The translations under genes were made by a program, and so were the position numbers. A stretch of 64,000 nt of DNA from Armatimonadota bacterium. Its GTDB lineage: Bacteria > Armatimonadota > Zipacnadia > Zipacnadales > JABUFB01. Below, in pieces: positions 34,101-43,300 of the stretch (positions are counted from its first letter, which is position 1; every line of letters begins with the position of its first letter). The notes beneath the pieces were generated by a model that made no database searches, was not told the origin of the DNA, and saw only the letters and a list, made by a program, of their open reading frames with translations. Where the stretch lies: NCBI GenBank assembly GCA_013314775.1, contig JABUFB010000005.1, forward strand, positions 62,001 through 126,000, written 5' to 3'.

Positions 34101-35543
34101 GCTCTGGGCTCGGGAGACCCCCGCAGCGTGCTTCTCTGCGGTCTACGCCCCGAGACGTTGGACGCCTGGAACGCAGTCCTGCCGGTGAAGCTCTCCCTGG
34201 AGCCCTGTCCGGCAGTCCAGCTCATCCGCGCCGATGAGGGATCGCCGCTGGTCTGGGGCATCAACCATCGAGACCTGTTTTGGATAGAAGAGAACAACAC
34301 GCGTCCGCTCATGGATTGGGCGGTGACCTGCGAGGGCCCCGATGCGCAGCCGCTCCTTGTCACCAACCACACTGACTGGCGCCGCTGGTGCTGGCAGGGC
34401 GAGAACATCAAGACAGGAGCGCTCCTCCGCTCCGAACGCGAGCCCTTCAGGGAACAGACCGGACTGCTGCGGATGCCCTCGGGCGCCTCTCAACTGCTGG
34501 TCTCCCAGGTGCGACTTGATCCAACCAGCCCCAAGTCCATGCGCTACTACAGCCAGCTTCTCACCAACCTGGGCGTGCCCCTGCGTCGCGGCAAAGCTAC
34601 TTCCGTGGACATGACCGCCTTCAACGTGGACTCCGACGGATTCATCCTGTCATGGCTGCTCTGCGGGCCTTTCGCAAAGGCGGATTCGCTTCCAGTGGGC
34701 ACACCGGGCTTTGCGCCCGAACCCGGTCTGCTCAATGCCGGGCGCATCTGGGGCGCACACCGGTCTGGGGCGCCCGTGGTGGACTTCACCCGGCCCGAAC
34801 TGTTTGGCGAACTGCAGGACGTGGCAGTCTACGCGGCAACCTGGGTCCGTGCTGAAGAGGACACCCCTGTCCAGTTGTGGCTGGGTAGCGACGACGGGGT
34901 GACGGTATGGCTCAATGGACAGCAGGTCCACAGCAATGCGGCGGTGCGCCCGGTCACGCCTGATTCCGACCGCGTCCCGGACCTCACCCTGAAGGCCGGC
35001 TGGAACGTCCTGGTGCTGCGAGTGGATCAGGGCTGGGGCGAGTGGGGGGTGTGTGCGCGGTTCGTGGACCGGGATGGCCGGCCGCTTGAAGGCATCAAGG
35101 TCTCGCACCAGGGGCCGGCGATGGCGCGCATGGAACTGTCCCGCGACAACTGGACGGCCACTGCGAGCCCCTCAAAGGAGAGTGTGGCCAGTGCATTTGA
35201 CGGTGACCCGGCGACACGGTGGTCCACCGGGGAGCCGCAGCGGGATGGCATGCAATTCACAGTGAATCTTGGATCGGAGCAGACCGTGAGCCAGATCGTG
35301 CTGGATTCAGAAAACTCGCCCGGTGACTACCCGCGAGGCCTTCGGGTGGAGGCATCGTCAGACGGGCACAACTGGAAAACGGTGGCCGAGTGCGATGACT
35401 GTTCCAGCGCACAGTCGGGCGGGGTGCTGAAGCTCATTATCGACCCGACAACCGCGAGTGCGCTGCGATTCACCCAGACCCGCCCGGCAGGTTGCGCGGG
35501 CGGGCTGTGGTGGTCGATCCATGAGTTGCGGTTGTTGAAGTGA
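31140..35543 (+). CDS. Very large multi-domain GH2-family enzyme
   Basis: A 1467-residue protein with a GTG start (AAGGGGG upstream) and a signal sequence (MPRLLAAAIALVCCLAQAG). The N-terminal half is a GH2 beta-galactosidase/glucuronidase-type module: sugar-binding domain ('AWHRREFTLPEAMRGKSIF', 'EVYVNGKLAGTNEDAFLPFE'), immunoglobulin-like domain, and TIM barrel with 'HPSVVLWSVANEI' (acid/base Glu438) and 'ITTIGEAGSM' (nucleophile Glu509). After ~600 residues lies a long region I cannot name. Near 1240-1310 there is a PA14-like module ('WLGSDDGVTVWLNGQQVHSN') and the C terminus is discoidin-like ('SAFDGDPATRWSTGEPQ', 'LRVEASSDGHNWKTVAECD'). GH2 enzymes are usually 600-1100 residues, so this one is extended. 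Specificity is undetermined. Confidence 0.85.
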   Translation: MPRLLAAAIALVCCLAQAGPTMQDPEMRPALCLNGEWQFQPATDALDPPSADAWDAVPIRIPSPWNVNSFSRGDGGDFVAFPSYPESWEKVSAAWHRREFTLPEAMRGKSIFLRFEAVSFRAEVYVNGKLAGTNEDAFLPFELDVTELVRFGGPNELLVGVQGHHLFNVKGRATYGWGSFWGGHIHGIWQDVWLVARPKICVRDAFVMTSVEDRVITLQITLANQSSQAARVRLNNHIFPADKPAPGSVPEKGFQRRWVEIGAGETCTVTLKEPWASPRLWWPDAPYLYMLVTRIYLTDDASEPLDMLRTRFGFREFRIGPDGRKFQLNGVTWSGRGDAWHFMGIPQLTPAYARAWYEMAKSCNINIIRLHAQVYPEYYLDVADEMGMLIVDETALWGSAINFWYNDDFLRRARDHVRRLVLRDRNHPSVVLWSVANEIYARKADDNAPSLDWIFARYAEWAQEMKDLDPTREVSSDGDNDLNGRLNIYSYHYPGAGDPKRGKITTIGEAGSMYYSTPPEVAHAIGDRAYRTSNDRMEAVAIETADLIEGYRKWAAYATPFNIAWYGLEPLPIDAEFQYDDLTAPGVKPERLGPYTTTLNAGRDPKLPSFRPNPLYVAVKDAFEPIRFFLKERGAALWAGQETVRHLTVHNDTLERAGLSLAWQFSVEGKLVVRRTERLTLAPGEMSEVELVIPVPAVPEKAEAVDALLELRLSRGGMTCYRQRVGYTVYAPGHEWSARGLLRSMPPIALFDPSGMTAALFSRLGVAFTEYASVDELLSALWPQDDRVVAVVGASSGITADDALRLDDSPHPVVVFENNPAFYGDRFYCTRHGGTYRRGFATPWLAVDPDASAHLSFWGEDGVIARAACGREVHGNVVPLVTCGDGDLAMFAAQRHGRPRIFSELCLIEKAETEPTAAVLARLSILMAAFPGSDWPTGTAPARVLSPEDSRFGTVGEVLGVLSTEEPPGVLLCDGSAPPTDPGAVRSALGSGDPRSVLLCGLRPETLDAWNAVLPVKLSLEPCPAVQLIRADEGSPLVWGINHRDLFWIEENNTRPLMDWAVTCEGPDAQPLLVTNHTDWRRWCWQGENIKTGALLRSEREPFREQTGLLRMPSGASQLLVSQVRLDPTSPKSMRYYSQLLTNLGVPLRRGKATSVDMTAFNVDSDGFILSWLLCGPFAKADSLPVGTPGFAPEPGLLNAGRIWGAHRSGAPVVDFTRPELFGELQDVAVYAATWVRAEEDTPVQLWLGSDDGVTVWLNGQQVHSNAAVRPVTPDSDRVPDLTLKAGWNVLVLRVDQGWGEWGVCARFVDRDGRPLEGIKVSHQGPAMARMELSRDNWTATASPSKESVASAFDGDPATRWSTGEPQRDGMQFTVNLGSEQTVSQIVLDSENSPGDYPRGLRVEASSDGHNWKTVAECDDCSSAQSGGVLKLIIDPTTASALRFTQTRPAGCAGGLWWSIHELRLLK

Positions 35544-35583
35544 GGGAGCGGAGAAGCCGCCCCATCCATGGCTGTTGGGTGGT

Positions 35584-35615
35584 GACGCACAGCGCCCACA
35601 TGGGGGCTGTGCGTC
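35584..35615. terminator. Bidirectional terminator hairpin
   Basis: A 10-bp outer stem (GACGCACAGC / GCTGTGCGTC) plus an inner CCC/GGG step and an ACAT loop lies between the convergent GH2 and Gfo/Idh/MocA genes. Confidence 0.6.
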
Positions 35616-35619
35616 CGCA

Positions 35620-36633
35620 TCAGCTCAGCGGCACCGGCACCTTCTCACCCGTGCGGGAACTCTCAATGGCTGCAAGGACCATGGAGAGTGACTTGATGTT
35701 GTCGTGGCACTCGGTCTGCGGCGCCTTACCTGTGCGCAGGTAGTCCAGCATCTCGCGCAGTGCCCCGTGCATTCCGCCGAACTCCAGGGGAGAGGGCACA
35801 ATCGTCGCGTCCTTCAGCGACCGGTGGAAGCCCTCATCGTTGGTGATTATCTGGCCGCGCGGATCGGCGTCCTGTTCGTACAGGAGTGTGCCCTGAGTGC
35901 CGATGATTCGCCAGTTGCCGTTCCAGCTTGTATGGCACCCTTCGGCGCACCAGCTCCCCCGGTATGTAAAGATCACGCCGTCCGTCATTTCGAAGATACA
36001 ACTCGCCGCGGCATCGCCTTTGTACCAGGATCCTTTCGGGTTGAACTCCCGGCAGTAGACACTTACCGGGTCCAGGCCTGTCATGAACCGGGCGAGGTCG
36101 AAATGATGGATGGCCATGTCCAGGATCAGCGGGCTGTCCATTTCGTCGCGGAACCCCCCGAAATGAGCGCCGATGTAGAAGTCGCAGTTGATCGTGGTAA
36201 TATCCCCGATCGATCCGTGGGCGACAGTGGCGCGCACTGAATCGTGCCGCCGGTCCCAGCGCCGGGACTGGCTCACCATGTACAGTCGCCCGGTCTTCTC
36301 CGAGGTGGCCACCTGTCGCCGCGCTTCGTCCATACTGGAAGCCATGGGCTTCTCGCCGATGACGTGGCACCCGGCCTCCAGCGCGGTGCAGGTCACCTCA
36401 CAGTGGGCTTCGGGAACGGTCAGGTCCACCACAAAATCCGGCCTGTGTTTCGCCAGGGCGGCACACAGGTCGCCGGTTGCCTCGGCATCCAGTTCGTACT
36501 TGGCTATCTGGGCAAGAGCGGCGTCTGGATTGAGGTCAACAACCGCTGCGACATGCACTCCCTCGGCCTTGAGCGGCGGGAACCAGGCGTTGGATATCCC
36601 CCCGGCTCCCACGACAACTGCTGTCTCCGGCAT
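35620..36633 (-). CDS. Gfo/Idh/MocA-family oxidoreductase
   Basis: A 337-residue NAD(P)-dependent sugar or inositol dehydrogenase-like protein. The N-terminal Rossmann fold starts 'AVVVGAGGISNAWFPPLKAE', with 'VVDLNPDAALAQIAKYELDA', 'DFVVDLTVPEAHCEVTCTAL' and the family hallmark 'HVIGEKPMASSMDEARRQV' (EKP lysine). The C-terminal part has 'LILDMAIHHFDLARFMTG', containing the catalytic-type histidine. Start 36633 follows GAGAGGAG about 10 nt upstream; a longer frame has no such site. It is the last gene of a minus-strand operon, 26 nt behind the beta-helix gene. It may oxidise a sugar released by its neighbours. Confidence 0.88.
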   Translation of the reverse strand: MPETAVVVGAGGISNAWFPPLKAEGVHVAAVVDLNPDAALAQIAKYELDAEATGDLCAALAKHRPDFVVDLTVPEAHCEVTCTALEAGCHVIGEKPMASSMDEARRQVATSEKTGRLYMVSQSRRWDRRHDSVRATVAHGSIGDITTINCDFYIGAHFGGFRDEMDSPLILDMAIHHFDLARFMTGLDPVSVYCREFNPKGSWYKGDAAASCIFEMTDGVIFTYRGSWCAEGCHTSWNGNWRIIGTQGTLLYEQDADPRGQIITNDEGFHRSLKDATIVPSPLEFGGMHGALREMLDYLRTGKAPQTECHDNIKSLSMVLAAIESSRTGEKVPVPLS

Positions 36634-36659
36634 TGTAAGCTGCTCCTCTCGGTCCGAAC

Positions 36660-39600
36660 TCACTGGGGTTTGCGGACGCCTGCGGTGATGCCGATGAGGA
36701 TCGGCACGCCGCCGCCCTCCTCGGCCACCATCTCAACTTCGGTCACATCGCACCAGTCGTGGGGATTCACCCATGCCATCATGTACACGGAGACCTTCTC
36801 AAATGTCTGATTGCTCCCGCTCCAGGCCACCTGCGTTGTGGTCGGATACTCGCGGTCCAGTGGCAGGTGGGCGTTGGGATCGGACCAGTCGCGGATGTTC
36901 TCGCCGCCAATGACGCTGAGCGTCTCCGAAGTGCCGTCTCCGCGGCGGATGATGTACTTCCAGTGGGTCCTGCCGCTTCCCAGCCAGGCGCCGGAATGCA
37001 AGAAGTAAAGGACATCTGCCTTCTTTTTCACCGGGATGACTACCCGCGCCGGGAGGTCGCTCTGGGGCCGGAAACCGGACTTGAGCACCAGGCAGCCCAG
37101 CGGGGCGTTGATCTGGAATGGGACGCCGTTGAACTCCTGCAGCCCCGTGGGGAAACTACGCAGGTCGGTTGTCGGGCCCTGATCACTCCAGCCACCGATA
37201 CCGTCGTCCGCTTTCTCATCCGCAAAGCCGCGGTTCATGAGAGCGGAGATATCAACCGGCGTGAATGCCAGGTTCTTTGGAACCGCCGGGCGCTCCACAA
37301 TGCGCCGGGTGCCCGCGATCTCGTACGGGCCCATGTCCGGCCCATTGCCCAGGGGGCGTCTACGTCCACGGGCATCGAAGGGAACATCCGGAAGCAACTC
37401 GCCCTGGTCAACTCCCGGGGAGTCGGGCTGCAGGCGCAGGTCCATTCCTGGCGAGCGCTCGAAAACAGGCGCGGCGGAGATGGAGTGCTTGCCGAACCCT
37501 GAAGCTTCCCGCCAATTCTCCACGGTCGAGAACGCCGCCCCTCCGAATCCCCAGCGAACCAGTGGTACGCCGCCCGAGCTATACAGCAGGTTGTAGTCGG
37601 ACTGGTTCCCATAGGTGTCCTCGTCAACTCCATTGCGGCGCAGGGAGAGCTGGCAGGACAGGTTGTTGACGAGGATGTTGTTGCGCACGTCCACATCGTG
37701 GGTGGACATGTAGACAGTCACGGACTTGCGTTCCCCGTAGTCCGAGACATCGGCGCTCTCGCGCCGGGCCCATTCGGCGAAGATACCGGCCGACTCATTG
37801 CGGTAGCACAGGTTATTGTAGACCTTGGTGTGGGGCGAGGAGGAGATGAAGATGCCGTTGCCACCTGAGCCGCCCTCGGTGCGCGTGGCCTGACAGTTCA
37901 CCGGTGCATAGCCCTTCTTCTCAAGAGGACTCAGGTCGATCCCGGGCAGTGTGTTGCGATTGTTGGCGCACACATTGTTGCGGACGATCACGCCCCGGCT
38001 GATTTCCACCATGATCCCGGGGCCTTCGTTGTCGTGGCAGTAGCACCCCTCGATCACGCTGTCATTGCACGAGCCGTCGAACCACAGGCCGGGGCCATAA
38101 TTGAAGGCGAACTCCGAGTTGCGCACGGTGGACTTGTTGAACCACGGGATGAGCTTGGCCCCGCCGCCATGCCAGCCGGGAGAGTATCGCCAATAGTTAT
38201 TGTGGGTGACGACGCAGCCTTCGATAAGCTGGTTTTCGCCCACCCCCGCTCCCATCCCCGAATTGCCGCAGTACGAAGCTTCGCAGCGCAGGATACGGTT
38301 GTCGAAGCCCGACATGCTGATGCCCACAAAGTTTGCCCAGGTGACAATGCAGTCCTCAAGGCTGCAATCGAGCCCGCTGACGCCCGAGGAAGACCAGTTC
38401 GTGACCCCTGCCATGTTGAACTGGCGCATCTGGAAACCGCGCACGCGTACGTGGCGGCGACCCACGGTGATGCCCCAGCCGCGCACGGGCACTTCGACGC
38501 CGGGGTTATTCGGGTCGAAAGGCTCGCCGGTGTCCACAGGCCAGATGGTAATGGTCCCAGTGGACTCATCCCAGAAGCATTTGCCCTCTCGCAGCTCTTC
38601 GGGCGTCCGTACCCGGAGAAGCACGATGGCCTCATCGCGGATGCCGTCTCGCTGGAAGACTTCATGCACATTGGCCGAGACAAGCCGTCCGCCCACGGCA
38701 AACTTCCGGACGAACTCATCCGTCCAGCCGGTCTTCCGCCAGACTTCGCCGTCTTTCTCCCAACCCGTCACGACTTCGGAGCCCTTCACCACCACGGTCT
38801 CGCCGGGAGCGGCCTGCACGGTGATCGGCTTGTCGGGCCGACCGATCAGGTCGAGTACTACCGACTCCCGATACACGCCGCCCCGGACAGTAAGCGTGTC
38901 GCCGGGCAGGAGTTCCTTGACACCGCGATTGATGGTCTTGAACGGCTGCTCCCGGGTGCCAGGGTTGTCATCGGATGCATTCGGGGCGTTGGTGTCAACG
39001 AAGAACTCGACGGGCTCGGGGCGCGGCTCGGGAGCCGGCGGTGTGGAGAAGTCCGGCTTCACGGGATCGGTCGGCCCCGCCAGCGGGATTGCCGGGGTCT
39101 CGGCCTCAACCTGAGCGATGACCACGGGTTGTGCGGGTTCGGAGTCCTGAGCGGTGATCCAGTACCGGGCGCTGCGAGAGATGCGCAGTTCGTCGATCTC
39201 TGTGCCCGCTGACCCGATCCCGGCAAGAGTGGGGATGCGCGAGGGCAGCTTACCGGTGGCCCAGGACCGATTCGCTTCCTGCTTTGCACCAGTATGGGCG
39301 GTGTCCACGGGGAACCCGTCCAGAAAGAGAGTGTACCAGTCGGGGGTCCAGGAGACCGCAAGATGGTGCCAGTCTCCCGCGCCCCAGCGGTTGGCGTACT
39401 GCCAGTGTTGGGACTGGACGTTCCCCATGCTCTGCGCCCAGCCGTCAGAGGCGCTGAAAAGCACGTGGTTGTACCGGTCGCGCAGGATGGAGTACCCGAA
39501 CCCGTCGGTACTCAGGGTGACCAGGAAGTGGTCATTGTTGTCCCGGCCCTCCCACGCGGGCCGGAACCAGAACTCGATCGTCCCGCCCTGCAACAGATCG

Positions 39601-40346
39601 CGATACCTCCCGGGCACCTGCAAGAGCTCTTCGGCGCCGATGCGGTAGGCCTGTCCCTGCACGCCGCCCACCAGTTGCCCCGTGAAAAGCGCGCCCTCGG
39701 CCAGCGGTGCGTCCCCGGTGGCTATGGCCAGCGTGGCGTCATCCGACACCACGGGAGCAGCGAGATCAGGAGCATTCACGCGCGTGCCCTCGATCTCAAT
39801 CGAGACATCATCGAGGAGCGCTTTGCCTGCGCCGAGGGTGAAGCTGACGCCGGCGGCGCCTTGCGGCAGGGCGAAGTCGGCTTGGTATTCTACGTACCCC
39901 TTCGCGTCTGCGTTGCCTATCGCCTGGAAGGGTGGGTAGAGCATTTTCGCGGGGGCATCCGTGAGGACCAGCCCGACGGATAGCCCTGGCTTTCCGGTGG
40001 CCCAGACCCGAACCCTCCCTTTGGCCTCCTGGCGTGCGGGCAAGTAAGGCAGGAACACTTCGCCCGGCGCCAGTTCCAGCGCGCAGTTGCCGGAATGCGC
40101 CCTCTCGGGGTCCTCAACGAGCCGGATGGCGTGGTCTGTCTTGCGCGCCGCGATGGCCCCGTAGTTGATCTGCCAGACCTGGGGCAGACGCGGGGAGAGG
40201 TTGAGTTGCGCATCCGCTGCGGACCCACGGAAGGACTCGTTGACTGCCTCCGTGCGTTCGAAACCGCCATTGACATCGATCACATCCGCCTGTGTGGCGA
40301 AAGACGTGATGACCAGCAGTGCAGCGATACAGGTCGGCGCTCTCAT
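36660..40346 (-). CDS. Secreted LamG plus right-handed parallel beta-helix protein
   Basis: A 1228-residue exported protein (signal MRAPTCIAALLVITSFATQA). Residues ~25-165 look like a carbohydrate-binding jelly roll; ~205-400 are a LamG/concanavalin-like domain ('GTIEFWFRPAWEGRDNNDHF', 'DWHHLAVSWTPDWYTLFLDG', each cut to fit). From ~450, 'DDNPGTREQPFKTINRGVKE' and 'PGDTLTVRGGVYRESVVLD' mark a DUF1565/NosD-like right-handed beta-helix with many 'N.I.' turns ('VYNNLCYRNESAGIFAEWAR', 'VRNNILVNNLSC'). Parallel beta-helices of this kind are often polysaccharide lyases, glycosidases or epimerases. The start ATG at 40346 (GGGAGAG 8 nt upstream) lies 5 nt after the stop of the upstream gene. Catalytic residues cannot be assigned. 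Confidence 0.8.
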   Translation of the reverse strand: MRAPTCIAALLVITSFATQADVIDVNGGFERTEAVNESFRGSAADAQLNLSPRLPQVWQINYGAIAARKTDHAIRLVEDPERAHSGNCALELAPGEVFLPYLPARQEAKGRVRVWATGKPGLSVGLVLTDAPAKMLYPPFQAIGNADAKGYVEYQADFALPQGAAGVSFTLGAGKALLDDVSIEIEGTRVNAPDLAAPVVSDDATLAIATGDAPLAEGALFTGQLVGGVQGQAYRIGAEELLQVPGRYRDLLQGGTIEFWFRPAWEGRDNNDHFLVTLSTDGFGYSILRDRYNHVLFSASDGWAQSMGNVQSQHWQYANRWGAGDWHHLAVSWTPDWYTLFLDGFPVDTAHTGAKQEANRSWATGKLPSRIPTLAGIGSAGTEIDELRISRSARYWITAQDSEPAQPVVIAQVEAETPAIPLAGPTDPVKPDFSTPPAPEPRPEPVEFFVDTNAPNASDDNPGTREQPFKTINRGVKELLPGDTLTVRGGVYRESVVLDLIGRPDKPITVQAAPGETVVVKGSEVVTGWEKDGEVWRKTGWTDEFVRKFAVGGRLVSANVHEVFQRDGIRDEAIVLLRVRTPEELREGKCFWDESTGTITIWPVDTGEPFDPNNPGVEVPVRGWGITVGRRHVRVRGFQMRQFNMAGVTNWSSSGVSGLDCSLEDCIVTWANFVGISMSGFDNRILRCEASYCGNSGMGAGVGENQLIEGCVVTHNNYWRYSPGWHGGGAKLIPWFNKSTVRNSEFAFNYGPGLWFDGSCNDSVIEGCYCHDNEGPGIMVEISRGVIVRNNVCANNRNTLPGIDLSPLEKKGYAPVNCQATRTEGGSGGNGIFISSSPHTKVYNNLCYRNESAGIFAEWARRESADVSDYGERKSVTVYMSTHDVDVRNNILVNNLSCQLSLRRNGVDEDTYGNQSDYNLLYSSGGVPLVRWGFGGAAFSTVENWREASGFGKHSISAAPVFERSPGMDLRLQPDSPGVDQGELLPDVPFDARGRRRPLGNGPDMGPYEIAGTRRIVERPAVPKNLAFTPVDISALMNRGFADEKADDGIGGWSDQGPTTDLRSFPTGLQEFNGVPFQINAPLGCLVLKSGFRPQSDLPARVVIPVKKKADVLYFLHSGAWLGSGRTHWKYIIRRGDGTSETLSVIGGENIRDWSDPNAHLPLDREYPTTTQVAWSGSNQTFEKVSVYMMAWVNPHDWCDVTEVEMVAEEGGGVPILIGITAGVRKPQ

Positions 40347-40351
40347 CAAGC

Positions 40352-43300
40352 TCACTCTCCCGCGGGAGCATCTTGCGCCATCTTTGCAACCTCATCAGCA
40401 GATAGTGCCCGACTGTAAATGCGTACCTCGTCCAGAACACCGCGGAAATAAGCCCTGTGGCCCGCCTCGTAGTTGCCAATCGTCATGTTGTGCCCGTCCC
40501 AGTTGATCCTGCCCCTGCGTTCCATCTGTCCACAAGGCTTTCCGTCGGCAAACAGTCGGATCATCTCGCCGTTGCAGGTTCCGACCACATGTATCCAGCG
40601 CCCCACCGGCAGAGGCTCGGCGGAGACGAGATGGTGGCTCCAGCCGCTGACGGGCACTGCGAAACAAAGGCGTCCGCCGCTGGTCACACCCATCCGAAAT
40701 CCCGCGTTCCCGGGCCCGTGGAGACTGTTGATGAACCACTTATCCTGTTGTCCCGGCTCACCGACTTTGATCCAGCAGGAGACTGTCAACTCGCGCATTT
40801 TGAATTTCAGGTTGGGTCCGGGGACGGTGACGGCGCCCCCGTCGCACACCAGCGCCTTGCCTTTCACGCCGGGCACTCGCGCCGCGTCGGTGATGAACCC
40901 ACCCCGGCCGTTCCCGGTCCAGTCCCAGGCGTAACCCGTATCCTCAGGTTCGTCAAAGGTGTACCACGCCTCCAGATCAGCTTCGAGGCCGCTCTCGGCA
41001 ACCATTCTCTGCGCGCAGTGGGCGATGCGCTCCTTGAACCCGCGGTAGAGGGAGTCATAGGGACCCAGGCCGAGGTCCTCGGGGACCAGGTCCACGTGCG
41101 GGGGGTCATCGGTGAAGGCCTTTCGGGCCGCGTCGAGGTAGCCGAACCCGTACTCGCGGTGCGGGGAGATATAATGGCCCTCGCCAAACTCGTTCCAGTT
41201 GTCGAGCAGGATCATCTTGCTGCCGAGGCTGGTTTCCGGGAAGCTCTGCGCCATAGCTTTCGCCCGTGAGCAGGCCTCGGAGAATTCCTCCGGGGTAAGG
41301 CGCCAGATGGAACTGCTGTAGTGCCAAGGAGTGGAATCCCAGCCCATGGAGACCGTGAGCACTTCCGGGATGATCCCTTGCTCCGCGTGCTTCTTCCAAT
41401 AGCGTTCCTGCGCTTCGATTGCCTCCCGGCCGGTGGGTCTTTCGGCGGACATGGGCCAGCAGTAGGCGAAGGTGTAGTCGAGCCCCTCATCGGCCATGAG
41501 TTGCAGGGGACGGGGGTCGGTGCCCCGATACTCACCCAGGAGAATTAAGCCGGCAAACCCCGCATCCACGCAGGCTTGTCGCGCCTTGTTCAAGGCCATA
41601 CGCACATTTTCTACACTGCCGAGGTCGTCCACGAGGTATTCCGGGCGGTAAATGAACAAGACGGGTTTGTTGTCGATCTTGAGGTACTCGGGGCGCTTGA
41701 AGTAGTTGTCGATCCACCAGGGCAGGAGGTTTGTCAGGAAGTCCTCCTCGGACGCAACGCCGGATCGCCCGCGTGCCTGGTTCTCCCACATGATGGTGAA
41801 CTTGAACTGGTCGCGGTAGCGCGCGTTGAATAGGCCGTCGTGAATGGCATGGCCCAGGAACTGCTCCACCGGCCCTCCCTGTGACGCCCGGTACCAGCAG
41901 TAGACGAAGAAGTTGATCCCGTGATCCAGCGCCCACTTGATCTCCCAGTCGGTCACTTCGGGATTGTGCTCGTCATACCAGCTTAGCGCCGGTTCGCGCT
42001 CGGGAAATGGTTCGATGAGTTCCCAGCCGCTGCCCCGTGCCCCCTGCTTCCACAGCGGGCAGTAGTGCGCACCCACCAGGATGTCGCTCTTCGGTGGTTG
42101 GGGCGCGGGCACATAGTCGGCCTTTGGCACATCCACCGCCGGGTCGAAACGGATGGGCCACGTTGACTGGCTGCTTTCCGCACCGTCTACTGAGATTCTC
42201 AGGCCGAACTGCACGATGCCGGGGGTCTCGGCGCGCACGGTCCAACTTGCTTCGCCACGCGCGAGATGGGGCAGGGATGCGATGAGCTGGGGGTTGCCTT
42301 CGAGGACCTCCACGCCCGGGGGAGGATCGAGTTGCAGCGTCACATCGTGCGCGATCCCGCCATAGTTGGTGACCTCTGCGCGGATCTGCGCTTCCCTGCC
42401 CGCGCGAATGATGGGCCTGCCAGACAGCACTCGTAGCGGCACCACCTCAGCCTGCACTTCGGGGGTGGCGGCAACGGTGAGGGAGGCCAATCGTGTCTCT
42501 GCCTCCCGGTCGGACGGCACCAGCGCCAGCATGAGCAGGTCGCCGCTCCACTGGGGCACGTCGCTCAGGTCCACGACGTAGGAATGCATCTTCCCGTCCG
42601 CGCGCAGGGGGATGACCGCCGCGCCCGGTCCGGCCGAGGTCTGGAAGAGCAACTTGCCCCGGTTCCCGGTGCTCACGCTCATTCGAAGGGAGACGAATGG
42701 CTTGTCGCCCACCGGAAGCTGCAGCCTGCGGTGAGCAATGCCGGGTTCACTGGGCGCGGTTTTCAGCAGCAGCCCTTCCGGCGTCGCACTGACTTCGCCC
42801 GAGACCCGCTGCCAGTGTTCAGGGAGAAGTCGCGCCTCAGTGGTTCTTGGCCCCTGGGGATCTGGGGCCAGGCCGAACTGGGCGCCGAGGACCTCGGTGG
42901 CAGAAAGCGCACGGTCGTACAGGCGAACCTCGTCGATCACTCCCTTGAAACCCGCGGGGGCCCACTTGAAGGGCAGGCCCACCAGAAGAGGCTCCCGTCC
43001 GCCTGTGACCCGCCCCGGCCTGCTTTGGCTGTACTCCTGCCCATTCACCCAGAGGCTGGCCATGCTGCCGTCCCAGGAAGCAACTGCGTGGTACCACTGG
43101 CCCGCCTCCAGGATAGGGCCGCGCACCCGGGGCTCCAGGCTGCCATTGAGGTCAGGGAAGAAGGACAGCCTACGCGCCTCACCGGGCGGGTCGATGCGCA
43201 GCATGAACACGCCTGCGAGGTTCACCACGCTCGCGTTTTCGGAGACCGTATCCGGCCGGAACCACAGGTCCACGGTGAATCCCCTGGACAGGTCGGGCAC

